Below, piece after piece: positions 13,680-21,052 of a stretch of 29,479 nucleotides of DNA (its first letter is position 1; each line of letters starts with the position of its first letter). Source of the stretch: UMGS363 sp051891935 (GTDB taxonomy: Bacteria > Bacillota > Clostridia > Oscillospirales > Ruminococcaceae); NCBI GenBank assembly GCA_051891935.1, contig JBJFFR010000171.1, positions 1-29,479 on the forward strand. The letters are read 5' to 3'. Made by a program: the position numbers and the translations under genes. The notes beneath the pieces are model-generated. The model was not told where the DNA came from. It saw only the letters and a program-made list of their open reading frames with translations, and searched no databases.

Positions 13680-16286
13680 TTAAGAGAATTCGTCAGGATT
13701 ATCGGTTGGAGTTTCCGTTGGAGTTTCCGTTGGTGTCTCCGTAGGTGTCTCCGTTGGTGTTTCTGTTGGAGTTTCCGTTGGTGTTTCCGTCGGTGTTTCC
13801 GTCGGTGTTTCCGTCGGTGTTTCCGTTGGAGTTTCCGTTGGTGTTTCCGTTGGTGTTTCCGTTGGAGTTTCCGTTGGTGTTTCCGTCGGAGTTTCCGTTG
13901 GTGTTTCGGTTGGTGTTTCCGTCGGAGTTTCCGTCGGAGTTTCCGTCGGAGTTTCGGTTGGTGTTTCCGTAGGCGTTTCCGTTGGAGTTTCCGTCGGAGT
14001 TTCCGTCGGAGTTTCCGTCGGAGTTTCGGTTGGTGTTTCCGTAGGCGTTTCCGTTGGAGTTTCCGTCGGTGTTTCCGTTGGTGTTTCGGTTGGAGTTTCC
14101 GTAGGTGTTTCCGTCGGAGTTTCCGTCGGAGTTTCGGTTGGAGTTTCCGTCGGTGTTTCCGTAGGTGTCTCCGTCGGAGTTTCCGTTGGTGTTTCCGTCG
14201 GAGTTTCCGTTGGTGTTTCCGTAGGCGTTTCCGTAGGTGTCTCCGTCGGTGTTTCGGTTGGAGTTTCCGTAGGTGTCTCCGTTGGTGTTTCCGTTGGGGT
14301 CTCCGTTGGTGTTTCCGTAGGTGTCTCCGTTGGTGTTTCGGTTGGAGTTTCCGTTGGTGTTTCTGTCGGTGTTTCCGTCGGAGTTTCCGTTGGTGTTTCC
14401 GTAGGCGTTTCCGTAGGTGTCTCCGTCGGTGTTTCGGTTGGAGTTTCCGTAGGTGTCTCCGTTGGTGTTTCCGTTGGGGTCTCCGTTGGTGTTTCCGTAG
14501 GTGTCTCCGTTGGTGTTTCGGTTGGAGTTTCCGTTGGTGTTTCTGTCGGTGTTTCCGTCGGTGTTTCCGTAGGTGTTTCCGTCGGTGTTTCGGTTGGAGT
14601 TTCAGTCGGAGTTTCCGTAGGTGTCTCCGTTGGTGTTTCTGTAGGTGTTTCTGTCGGAGTTTCCGTTGGTGTTTCGGTCGGGGTCTCCGTTGGTGTTTCC
14701 GTCGGTGTTTCCGTCGGTGTTTCCGTCGGTGTTTCGGTTGGAGTTTCCGTAGGTGTTTCCGTCGGTGTTTCCGTAGGTGTCTCCGTCGGGGTTTCCGTCG
14801 GTGTTTCCGTAGGTGTTTCGGTTGGAGTTTCCGTAGGCGTTTCTGTTGGAGTTTCCGTTGGTGTTTCCGTCGGTGTTTCGGTTGGAGTTTCAGTCGGAGT
14901 TTCCGTAGGTGTCTCCGTCGGTGTTTCTGTCGGAGTTTCGGTTGGTGTTTCGGTTGGAGTTTCTGTAGGCGTTTCGGTTGGTGTTTCCGTTGGTGTTTCC
15001 GTTGGAGTTTCCGTAGGTGTCTCCGTCGGTGTTTCTGTCGGAGTTTCGGTTGGTGTTTCCATCGGTGTTTCCGTCGGAGTTTCAGTTGGTGTTTCGGTCG
15101 GTGTTTCTGTTGGAGTTTCCGAAGGTGTTTCGGTTGGTGTTTCCGTTGTGACCTCCGTTTGTTTTTCAGTCTTTGCTGTTGTTGTTTCCGTTACCTTTTC
15201 GGTTGTCGTCTGTGTTGTAGTTTTTTCGGTTTCGACAGGCGGCTTTGAAGTTGTCTGCTGCTCCGTTTTCGTTTCGGGCACTGCAGTTTCGGCTTTTGTA
15301 TTAACATTTGTCACGGGCACAGCCGTAACTTCCGGCTTTTTCTCGGTCTCCGATGTTTCGGGAACGGTAGTTTCCTCCGAAGCCGTTGTCTGCTGCGTTG
15401 TTGCGGCTGTTGTAACGGAGCTTTCCGCTGTCGGTGCATTGCCTCTCAAATTCTCAATAACATCTTCACGCAGCGGCATAAGATCATTATCGTTAGATTG
15501 CAGCGCACCTTTTCTTATATTGTTGGGAATTTCTCCATAATTGATATCGCCAATGGGATCATCGTCATCTCCCACAGTATTATAATTACCGTTTTCATCT
15601 TCAGTGACGAATTCTGATGTACCGTCTATCTCTGCAGGATTTCCGCTGTCCTTGTTGGGTTCGGTGCGGATCTTAACGCTTTTTCCTGCACCGACAAGGG
15701 CATTTTTCCCTGTAGGCTTGCCTTCGCTGTCATAAAGCATTACCTCAACCTTACCTTGGAGAGTGTCTTCGGTAATCAGATATACTCCGTTTTCGTCCAT
15801 CTCCGCCGAAACGATGAAACTTGTTCCTCGAACAGCCATCGTCGATTTCGGAGTAGCTACCTCGTATGAAGAATTTGCCGAAAGCGGCTCGGTTATTTCA
15901 TTAAGAATAGTACCTTGTTTAAGATCAATAGATGTTCTGCTGTCAGCCGCTGTACCGGTCGCAGTCAGTTCAAGTACAGTTCCGCTGTCGAGAAGGATAT
16001 ATTTATCATCATCGAGTGATATCCTGATAGTGCTTTCATCGCCGACAGTGAGCATATCTCCGCTTTCAAGGTTCATTCCCTTGTAAGCGTCAAGCTCGCC
16101 CGAACCTTCTCTTTCAACTATGGCGCTTCCGTTGAGCTCAAAGACCTTGAGCACTCTATAAGCTTCCTCACGGGTCATTGCAATGCCCACGCCTGCGGCA
16201 GTTCCGCCCGTAACTGCGACTGCTGCGCAGACCATAACGACCTTTGCCTTTAATGTCATTGCAGCCAATGCGCTTTTTAAACCCAT
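13680..16286 (-). CDS. FecR-domain membrane protein with giant TETP-repeat stalk
   Basis: An 868-residue protein. Residues 1-14 are followed by one hydrophobic segment (about 15-36), so the N-terminus anchors the protein and the rest is outside. A FecR-type domain spans about 60-160: YKGMNLESGDMLTVGDESTI, then LDSGTVLELTA, then a stretch ending TPKSTMAVRGTSFIVSAE. After an acidic linker and a Thr/Glu/Val-rich region (about 285-380) come 120 tetrapeptides of the TETP type (381-860; one SETP and one METP seen), then TDNPDEFS. Such Thr/Pro-rich repeats act as extended, often O-glycosylated stalks. No LPXTG or SLH motif is present, so the free C-terminus may extend through the wall. GGAGG precedes the ATG. 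The promoter, c-di-GMP riboswitch and terminator (16329-16502) control it. No sigma factor or TonB receptor is nearby, so a FecR-like iron role is unlikely. Confidence 0.88.
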   Translation of the reverse strand: MGLKSALAAMTLKAKVVMVCAAVAVTGGTAAGVGIAMTREEAYRVLKVFELNGSAIVEREGSGELDAYKGMNLESGDMLTVGDESTIRISLDDDKYILLDSGTVLELTATGTAADSRTSIDLKQGTILNEITEPLSANSSYEVATPKSTMAVRGTSFIVSAEMDENGVYLITEDTLQGKVEVMLYDSEGKPTGKNALVGAGKSVKIRTEPNKDSGNPAEIDGTSEFVTEDENGNYNTVGDDDDPIGDINYGEIPNNIRKGALQSNDNDLMPLREDVIENLRGNAPTAESSVTTAATTQQTTASEETTVPETSETEKKPEVTAVPVTNVNTKAETAVPETKTEQQTTSKPPVETEKTTTQTTTEKVTETTTAKTEKQTEVTTETPTETPSETPTETPTETPTETPTETPMETPTETPTETPTETPTETPTETPTETPTETPTETPTETPTETPTETPTETPTETPTETPTETPTETPTETPTETPTETPTETPTETPTETPTETPTETPTETPTETPTETPTETPTETPTETPTETPTETPTETPTETPTETPTETPTETPTETPTETPTETPTETPTETPTETPTETPTETPTETPTETPTETPTETPTETPTETPTETPTETPTETPTETPTETPTETPTETPTETPTETPTETPTETPTETPTETPTETPTETPTETPTETPTETPTETPTETPTETPTETPTETPTETPTETPTETPTETPTETPTETPTETPTETPTETPTETPTETPTETPTETPTETPTETPTETPTETPTETPTETPTETPTETPTETPTETPTETPTETPTETPTETPTETPTETPTETPTETPTETPTETPTETPTETPTETPTETPTETPTDNPDEFS
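13707..15146 (-). repeat. 12-bp tandem repeat array, 120 units, coding for (TETP)n
   Basis: The array is 1440 bp, exactly 120 units of 12 bp, and each unit encodes Thr-Glu-Thr-Pro on the minus strand. Third codon positions vary freely (ACN GAA ACN CCN) while the protein stays almost constant, so the peptide is under selection. Larger blocks repeat inside it at offsets of 72, 108, 180 and 288 bp, all whole numbers of units. Confidence 0.97.
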
Positions 16287-16328
16287 CTGTATCGCCTCCG
16301 TTCATCTGAAATAGAAAGTTTTCGTATT

Positions 16329-16398
16329 AAAAAAGAAGTATGCAGCCCGGCCGCATCATCGGGTCACCCCTGCAAATGCAGCCCGACCGCCATACTTC
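16329..16398 (-). terminator. Terminator in the FecR leader, competing with aptamer stem P3
   Basis: GAAGUAUG (16391-16398) pairs with CAUACUUC (16335-16342) and is followed by six U residues (A run 16329-16334). GC-rich segments between the arms (GGUCGGGCUGC and GGCCGGGCUGC regions) may extend or branch the stem. The 5' arm is also the 3' strand of stem P3 of the c-di-GMP aptamer, so the two folds exclude each other. Confidence 0.82.
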
Positions 16399-16458
16399 CC
16401 GTAAGTTCAAAAAGTTTAGGCTCGTGCTTTGCGTCACCGACTTTCATCGGTTTTGCCC
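16372..16458 (-). promoter_or_regulatory. c-di-GMP-I (GEMM-I) riboswitch aptamer
   Basis: On the minus strand: GGGCAAAACC, an ACCGA/UCGGU hairpin with a GAAA-containing loop (P2), then GACGCAAAGC, then P3 formed by GCCUAAACUU with AAGUAUGGC, and a closing segment GGUCGGGCUGCAUUUGC that pairs back through GCAAA/UUUGC. ACGCAAAGC and the CCUAA...UAUGG tetraloop receptor facing a GAAA loop are the hallmarks of GEMM-I RNAs, which bind cyclic di-GMP. The terminator arrangement predicts an ON switch. The call is by eye; an Rfam covariance search is the decisive test. Confidence 0.88.
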
Positions 16459-16473
16459 TTATTTGTTGTATAG

Positions 16474-16502
16474 ATTATAACATATTAATTTAATAATTGC
16501 AA
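16474..16502 (-). promoter_or_regulatory. Sigma-A promoter of the riboswitch-FecR transcript
   Basis: TTGCAA (16497-16502) and perfect TATAAT (16474-16479) are 17 bp apart on the minus strand. The predicted start near 16467 is just before the aptamer. With the riboswitch and terminator it explains most of the 321-nt gene-free stretch 16287-16607; nothing was seen in 16503-16607. Confidence 0.82.
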
Positions 16503-16607
16503 CATATAACATACAATTTTGTGGAAAATTTTAAAAAATATAGAAATTTTGCAATTATTAAAGATAAAATCTACAACGCCAACACAAAGCACTAACACTT
16601 TAAAGTA

Positions 16608-17393
16608 TTACAGTATCCCCAGCTTTGTCAAAAACTCCGCCGAACGGCGCTGATTTTCGAGCGAGGACGTTTCAATAAGCACCGATTTGGCAGAGGAAAG
16701 CTTTCCCTCAAAGCAAGTCTTAAAATGCTCCCAGTTTATCCTTCCGTCACCGACAGCAAGATGAAGATCACTTTCAAGATCATTATCATTTATATGTATA
16801 TGCTTTACATAAGGTGAAACCGCATCGACCCAGCTGTCAATATCCAAGCCGAATACAACAGCGTGCGCATAATCGAAGCAAACGCCGAAATTCGGCAAAT
16901 CCGATAGTCTTTCTGCAATACCGCACAGCATATCGGGCGTTCTGTCGAACATATTCTCCATATATATATCAAGATCGGGATACTTTGGAAGGACTTTTCT
17001 CCAGAATTCCTCATTCCTGTCAAGCCAGCCGAGGACATATTGCTCGGAGGTCAGGTCGGAGGTATGATTAGTATGGAAAACGACTCCCCTTGCGCCGATC
17101 TTCCTTGCAATTTCAAGGCTCTGAATAATACGCTCTTCGGATATCTTTCTGATTTTTTTATCGCTGCTGAAAATAAGAACATCGAAAAAAGCGCCGTGCA
17201 TCGTGCAGTATTCGGGGAGCTTGTGCGCCTTATACCTGCTCACGATATCATCGGTGAGCTTTTCGTCATCCATTACATCGGGGATGAAAAAATCATTATA
17301 CTCGAAGCCGAAGCCGTATTTTTCGGCAAGCTCGAGGCTTTCTTCCATCTCGTCAAGCTTCGGTATTATAAGAAACTTACACTTCTGATACAT
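16608..17393 (-). CDS. Sugar-phosphate isomerase/epimerase-like TIM-barrel protein
   Basis: A 261-residue protein of the xylose isomerase-like/AP endonuclease 2 TIM-barrel superfamily. Plausible divalent-metal ligands are present in order: His66 (CTMHGAFFD), His107 (VVFHTNHTSD), Glu146 (IYMENM), Asp174 and His177 (CFDYAHA), His200 (HIHINDND), His211 (HLAVGDGRINW) and Glu241 (IETSS). Members isomerise or epimerise sugars and their derivatives; the substrate here is unknown. The ATG at 17393 is used, with CGGGGGAG upstream, rather than an in-frame ATG 22 codons earlier. It overlaps the end of the cyclase gene by 17 nt, which points to translational coupling. Confidence 0.82.
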   Translation of the reverse strand: MYQKCKFLIIPKLDEMEESLELAEKYGFGFEYNDFFIPDVMDDEKLTDDIVSRYKAHKLPEYCTMHGAFFDVLIFSSDKKIRKISEERIIQSLEIARKIGARGVVFHTNHTSDLTSEQYVLGWLDRNEEFWRKVLPKYPDLDIYMENMFDRTPDMLCGIAERLSDLPNFGVCFDYAHAVVFGLDIDSWVDAVSPYVKHIHINDNDLESDLHLAVGDGRINWEHFKTCFEGKLSSAKSVLIETSSLENQRRSAEFLTKLGIL

Positions 17394-19206
17394 TTTGCGG
17401 CTCCCCCGTTTTCTCCTCGGAATTTTCGTTAAGACCTGTGAGTGAGTAAACAAATACACCCTTTGATTTTCCCTTCAGCGGTATCTCACCGATCGGCTCA
17501 ACGGTCACCCTGTCCTTGACCCGAAGATAAACGCTCTCGCTTATAAGCACCTGTCCTCGCTTTGCGTTCGCTTCAAGACGGGCGGCGGTATTTACCGTGT
17601 CGCCTATTGCGGTATAGTCCATACGGAAGTCGCAGCCGATATTTCCGACTACGGCAGGACCGCAGTTTACGCCAACGCCGAAAGCGACCGATTTGCCGTA
17701 TTTTTCCTTGAACTTGCTCTCAATGGCATTTCCGCCGCAGACGATATCCCAAGCGGTCTTCACAGCTCTGTAAATATAATCGTCAAGGTCGAACGGAGCA
17801 TTGAAAACTGCCATTGTTGCGTCACCGATGAACTTGTCGAGCGTTCCTCCGTTGCTGAATATCGCATTTGTCGTAAGATTGAGATAGCTGTTGAGAATAT
17901 CGACGACCTGTTCAGGCTCAAGGCTCTCGGACATAGGCGTAAATCCTCGGATATCAACGAAAAGAACAGCTATGTCACGGTTTTCTCCGCCGAGCTTTAT
18001 GTGGTAATTGCCCTTTTTGGCGATATCCTCAACGACCTGCGGAGCAACGTATTTCTTGAAAGCGTCGGTGATCCTGCGTTTCTCTGCGGCTTCTTCCGCA
18101 TATTTTCTAATAACATTTATAAGATAGCAAAGTATGGAGAACAGCGGCGCATAGAGTATCGGGAATGCCGTTCCCGAGTTATTCATAACGATATCAAAGG
18201 CAACGCTTCCTGCAGCTGCAGCGATCATGATCGGCGTTGAGAATTTCATTTTTAAGCTTCTTGAAACAACATATACCAAGCAGGCAACAACCGCCGCAAG
18301 AAGTGCCGATACCGTTCTTCCGGCAGGAACGGGATATTTTCCGTCAAGCAATCCCTGAACGATATTTGCGTGTATCTCCGCTCCGAACATCTGGTCGGCG
18401 CATCCCGGTACGGAGAACTGATCCTGCAGACCCGAAGCATAAGCGCCCACTATTACTATACAGTCGGTGAAAATCTTCGGATCGACCGTTCCGTCAAGCA
18501 GGCTGCAAAGCGGTATATACTCATAATCGGACGGCTTTCCCGCGTAGCTTATCCACATTCTGCCATTGCTGTCGAGAACGGGTGTATTCTCCTTTATACC
18601 GATATATTCACAGTAGGAAGAATAGGTCTGCGCAGCAAAGCTTTTGTGGATCTCCCCGTCCTTTTCAACCGAAAGGCGCACCGAACGAACTATGCCGTCA
18701 TCATCGGGGACAGCATTGACAAAGCCTGTCTTTACAATGTCTTCAATTATCGGCTGCTCTATTGATTCGATATTGAAACGGTCGATGTACGGATCGCCGT
18801 TTTCATCCGTTTTATAGGCTGTATTGTAGTTTATGTACGAACCCGATACGACACGTCCGCTCCGTTCGCACGCTTCTCTGAACGCTTTGTCGCCCTGCTC
18901 GTCCATATCTCCGAAAATCATTATATCGAGCGAAACTACCGCAGGATATTCACCGAGCTTGTCGATAACATCGGCATAAACGCCCCTCGACCAGGTTCCG
19001 AAGGGACCGATCTCCTGCAGAGTTTTATCATCTATCGCAAGTATCTTTATTTTATTGTTGATACCTCTGTGCGGCTGATAAAGCCTGTCACGCAGAAGTA
19101 TATCAAACGGATAAAAAACATTGCTGAAGGTCACCAGAAATGCGATAACGAAAATAACCGCAGCTTCTATCGCTGTTAAAGTCTTTGATCTGTTTTTCAC
19201 TGCCAT
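17377..19206 (-). CDS. CHASE2-domain class III nucleotide cyclase (predicted adenylate cyclase)
   Basis: A 609-residue membrane sensor. After TM1 (about 12-30) comes an extracellular CHASE2 domain (about 34-290), with family-like ILAIDDKTLQEIGPFGTWSR and VVSLDIMIFGD. Then follow three closely spaced TM helices (about 298-365), usual for CHASE2 proteins. The cyclase domain (about 405-590) has metal-binding Asp418 (FVDIRGFT) and Asp462 (FIGDATMAVF), Lys458 (LDKFIGD) and Asp536 (AIGDTVN), which specify adenine, and Asn539/Arg543 for transition-state binding. All key residues are intact, so it should make cAMP from ATP. The ATG follows TTGGAGGATGGCA; promoter at 19247-19275. It overlaps the epimerase-like gene and lies next to the FecR gene. 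CHASE2 cyclases with neighbouring FecR proteins are a recurring theme as I recall it, not verified here. Confidence 0.92.
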   Translation of the reverse strand: MAVKNRSKTLTAIEAAVIFVIAFLVTFSNVFYPFDILLRDRLYQPHRGINNKIKILAIDDKTLQEIGPFGTWSRGVYADVIDKLGEYPAVVSLDIMIFGDMDEQGDKAFREACERSGRVVSGSYINYNTAYKTDENGDPYIDRFNIESIEQPIIEDIVKTGFVNAVPDDDGIVRSVRLSVEKDGEIHKSFAAQTYSSYCEYIGIKENTPVLDSNGRMWISYAGKPSDYEYIPLCSLLDGTVDPKIFTDCIVIVGAYASGLQDQFSVPGCADQMFGAEIHANIVQGLLDGKYPVPAGRTVSALLAAVVACLVYVVSRSLKMKFSTPIMIAAAAGSVAFDIVMNNSGTAFPILYAPLFSILCYLINVIRKYAEEAAEKRRITDAFKKYVAPQVVEDIAKKGNYHIKLGGENRDIAVLFVDIRGFTPMSESLEPEQVVDILNSYLNLTTNAIFSNGGTLDKFIGDATMAVFNAPFDLDDYIYRAVKTAWDIVCGGNAIESKFKEKYGKSVAFGVGVNCGPAVVGNIGCDFRMDYTAIGDTVNTAARLEANAKRGQVLISESVYLRVKDRVTVEPIGEIPLKGKSKGVFVYSLTGLNENSEEKTGEPQNVSEV

Positions 19207-19246
19207 CCTCCAATAAAAATCACGTTTTTCACATTGTTTTCATACA

Positions 19247-19275
19247 ATTATATCACATTTAAAACATTTTGTCAC
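19247..19275 (-). promoter_or_regulatory. Sigma-A promoter of the CHASE2 cyclase operon
   Basis: GTGACA (19270-19275) and perfect TATAAT (19247-19252) are 17 bp apart on the minus strand. It is divergent from the GAF-GGDEF promoter, about 40 bp away. Confidence 0.75.
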
Positions 19276-19314
19276 TATATTTTTTATATTTTTGGTATTT
19301 TTTTAAAATTACTA

Positions 19315-19343
19315 TTTACAAATTCGGATTATTATGCTATAAT
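19315..19343 (+). promoter_or_regulatory. Sigma-A promoter of the GAF-GGDEF gene
   Basis: TTTACA (19315-19320) and perfect TATAAT (19338-19343) are 17 bp apart. The leader to the ATG at 19423 is about 73 nt. Confidence 0.76.
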
Positions 19344-19375
19344 AAAATCGCGAATTAATGATTTTTTAACAATTC

Positions 19376-19407
19376 ATTGTATGCTATTGGAATTGTATGC
19401 TATTAGA
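19376..19407. repeat. 16-bp tandem duplication in the GAF-GGDEF leader
   Basis: ATTGTATGCTATTGGA (19376-19391) is followed directly by ATTGTATGCTATTAGA (19392-19407), differing at one base. It lies just before the ribosome site AGAAAGGA. Confidence 0.85.
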
Positions 19408-19422
19408 AAGGATACTGCATAT

Positions 19423-20469
19423 ATGGAAAATAATATGAATGCAGCCGGCAAAGTTTCCTCGGATGTTCTGCTTGAACAGATCTTCAGCATTACGCAGAAC
19501 CTTTACCGTGAAATGTCCCGAACGGATATTGATGCCGAAAACGATCATAACACCATCTACCGTCTGCTTACCGACCTCGGAAGAACGCTCGTCAATGCCG
19601 ACAGAGCAAGCTTCTGGAAATGGGATAAGCGCAATCATTCACTCTGGACAACGGCAGCTGTCGGCGCTGGCAGGATAACCATTCCCGAGGGAACGGGTCT
19701 TGTCGGTAAAGCTCTTTCCGAAAAGAGGGCGATCGTGACGAACGACCCTTACAACGACCCCGATTTTAACTCGGATGTTGACAAAAAGACAGGCTATGTC
19801 ACAAAATCCATACTTGTAATGCCGATCTCCGACTGCAAAGGCGAATTCATCGGCGCTTATCAGGCTATAAACAAGCTTGACGGAAACGGCTTCGACATCG
19901 TTGAAGATGTTAAACGCCTTTCACTTGCGGCATTCATCTGCGGCATCACGCTCGAATCGGACAGCTTCCTCGATGATTCGCGCCATGACAAGCTCACCGA
20001 GCTCAAAAACAGAATGGGCTTCTACAGCGATTACAGCAAGATATACGAAAAGATCCTTACCGACACCGAAAAGTACAGGGAGGTTTCGCTCTTTATCTGC
20101 GATATCGACTTTTTCAAAAAGGTAAACGATACATACGGACATAATGCAGGTGACGCTGTTTTAAAGCACGTTGCGGAGCATTTCAGAATAAATTCACGCA
20201 TTTGTGACGGCGTTTACAGATGGGGCGGCGAGGAATTTATCGTTGTTCTCCCCGATACCAACGCCGCACAGGCTGCAGAGGCGGCTGAAAGACTGCGTGT
20301 ATGTATAATGGATTCGGTATGCCACTTTGAGGATCTTGATATCAAGGTGACAATGAGCTTCGGCGTAACGCAGCTTGAACCCGCAATATCAATCGAAGAT
20401 AACATAAAAGCCGCAGATGAGAAGCTTTACAAGGCAAAAGAAAGCGGCAGAAACAGAGTGATTCTATAA
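19423..20469 (+). CDS. GAF-GGDEF diguanylate cyclase
   Basis: A 348-residue soluble protein predicted to make c-di-GMP. A short N-terminal helix is followed by a GAF sensor domain (about 40-180): a stretch like 'RASFWKWDKRNHSLWTTAA', then GLVGKALSEKRAIVTNDPY. The GGDEF domain (about 185-348) has FICDIDFFKKVND and the active GGEEF motif (268-272). An RxxD inhibitory site, Arg259-Ile-Cys-Asp262, sits five residues before it, so product feedback is expected. The ATG at 19423 follows AGAAAGGATACTGCATAT; a 63-codon upstream extension is rejected because it would start before the promoter. It is the first gene of an apparent operon with the CobU-like gene (21 nt) and pilT. The GAF ligand is unknown. 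Confidence 0.93.
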   Translation: MENNMNAAGKVSSDVLLEQIFSITQNLYREMSRTDIDAENDHNTIYRLLTDLGRTLVNADRASFWKWDKRNHSLWTTAAVGAGRITIPEGTGLVGKALSEKRAIVTNDPYNDPDFNSDVDKKTGYVTKSILVMPISDCKGEFIGAYQAINKLDGNGFDIVEDVKRLSLAAFICGITLESDSFLDDSRHDKLTELKNRMGFYSDYSKIYEKILTDTEKYREVSLFICDIDFFKKVNDTYGHNAGDAVLKHVAEHFRINSRICDGVYRWGGEEFIVVLPDTNAAQAAEAAERLRVCIMDSVCHFEDLDIKVTMSFGVTQLEPAISIEDNIKAADEKLYKAKESGRNRVIL

Positions 20470-20490
20470 ACAGTGGAGGAATGATATCAA

Positions 20491-21035
20491 ATGTCAAAAA
20501 CTATTCTTATAACAGGCGGCGCAGCCAGCGGCAAGTCCAGATGGGCTGCTTCCTATCTTGCAGCCTGCGATTACGTTCTTTATCTTTGCGCTTCTCCGGA
20601 GCTTGATAAGGATACTCTCGGACGTATCGAATTCAGCAACAAGCAGCACTTCGTAGAGTGGGACATCCAGGAAGGTGTAACAAGCGATCCCGCCGAAAGA
20701 ATAACCGACCATAAATTCGTTATTTTTGACAACCTTGCTTCCTACGCTTCCGCAGTCATCCAGCAGATGTGCCCCGACATCTCAACTATCACAGGCGAAA
20801 TGAAAAAAGAGATCGAAAAAAGGTCATCGCCGATATCACGGATATGTACGATCAGATAATGGTCATCGACGGAACAATGATAACCATTACTCTTGAAACA
20901 GGCTTTTCCGTAACGCCTCACGATCATGAACAGGCTGTTTTCAGAGAGATCATCGGAAGCGTTAATCAGCGCCTTGCAAATATGTCCAACGAAGTTTATA
21001 TGTCCGCAAGCGGAATCCAGTTCAAGATCAAATAA
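20491..21035 (+). pseudogene. CobU-like nucleotide kinase gene split by a one-base frameshift
   Basis: The 5' part (20491-about 20821) encodes MSKTILITGGAASGKSRWAA with a P-loop as in CobU, the cobinamide kinase/guanylyltransferase of B12 salvage. The 3' part continues in the -1 frame to 21035 with KVIADITDMYD..., a GFSVTPHDHEQ stretch like CobU's NEVG-P loop, VNQRLANMSNEVYMSASG, ending FKIK. Joining at the A6 run 20816-20821 gives about 181 residues, the normal CobU length, so one A is missing or the ribosome slips. The usual RI-x2-H motif reads RIEFS, so the guanylylated His appears to be replaced by Ser; the typical DCLTLW reads DNLASY. Either a divergent kinase or a decaying gene. Its coupled position before pilT (17-nt gap) suggests a non-B12 role is possible. 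Confidence 0.72.
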
Positions 21036-21052
21036 AAAAGGAGTGGCAGAAT

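Noticed and set aside
13707..15146. CRISPR-like appearance of many regular repeats
   Set aside because: The units are 12 bp, directly adjacent with no spacers, in frame with a coding sequence, and no cas genes are near.
13389..15248. Long plus-strand open frame rich in Arg, Cys, Phe and Trp
   Set aside because: It is the antisense of the 12-bp TETP array; a stop-free repeat unit is open in several frames. Its composition is implausible and the minus-strand protein has signal anchor, FecR domain, promoter and ribosome site.
13680..16286. FecR as an anti-sigma/iron regulator
   Set aside because: No ECF sigma factor, FecI-like or TonB-dependent receptor gene is nearby, and the host lineage is Gram-positive; the domain is more likely a generic extracytoplasmic module.
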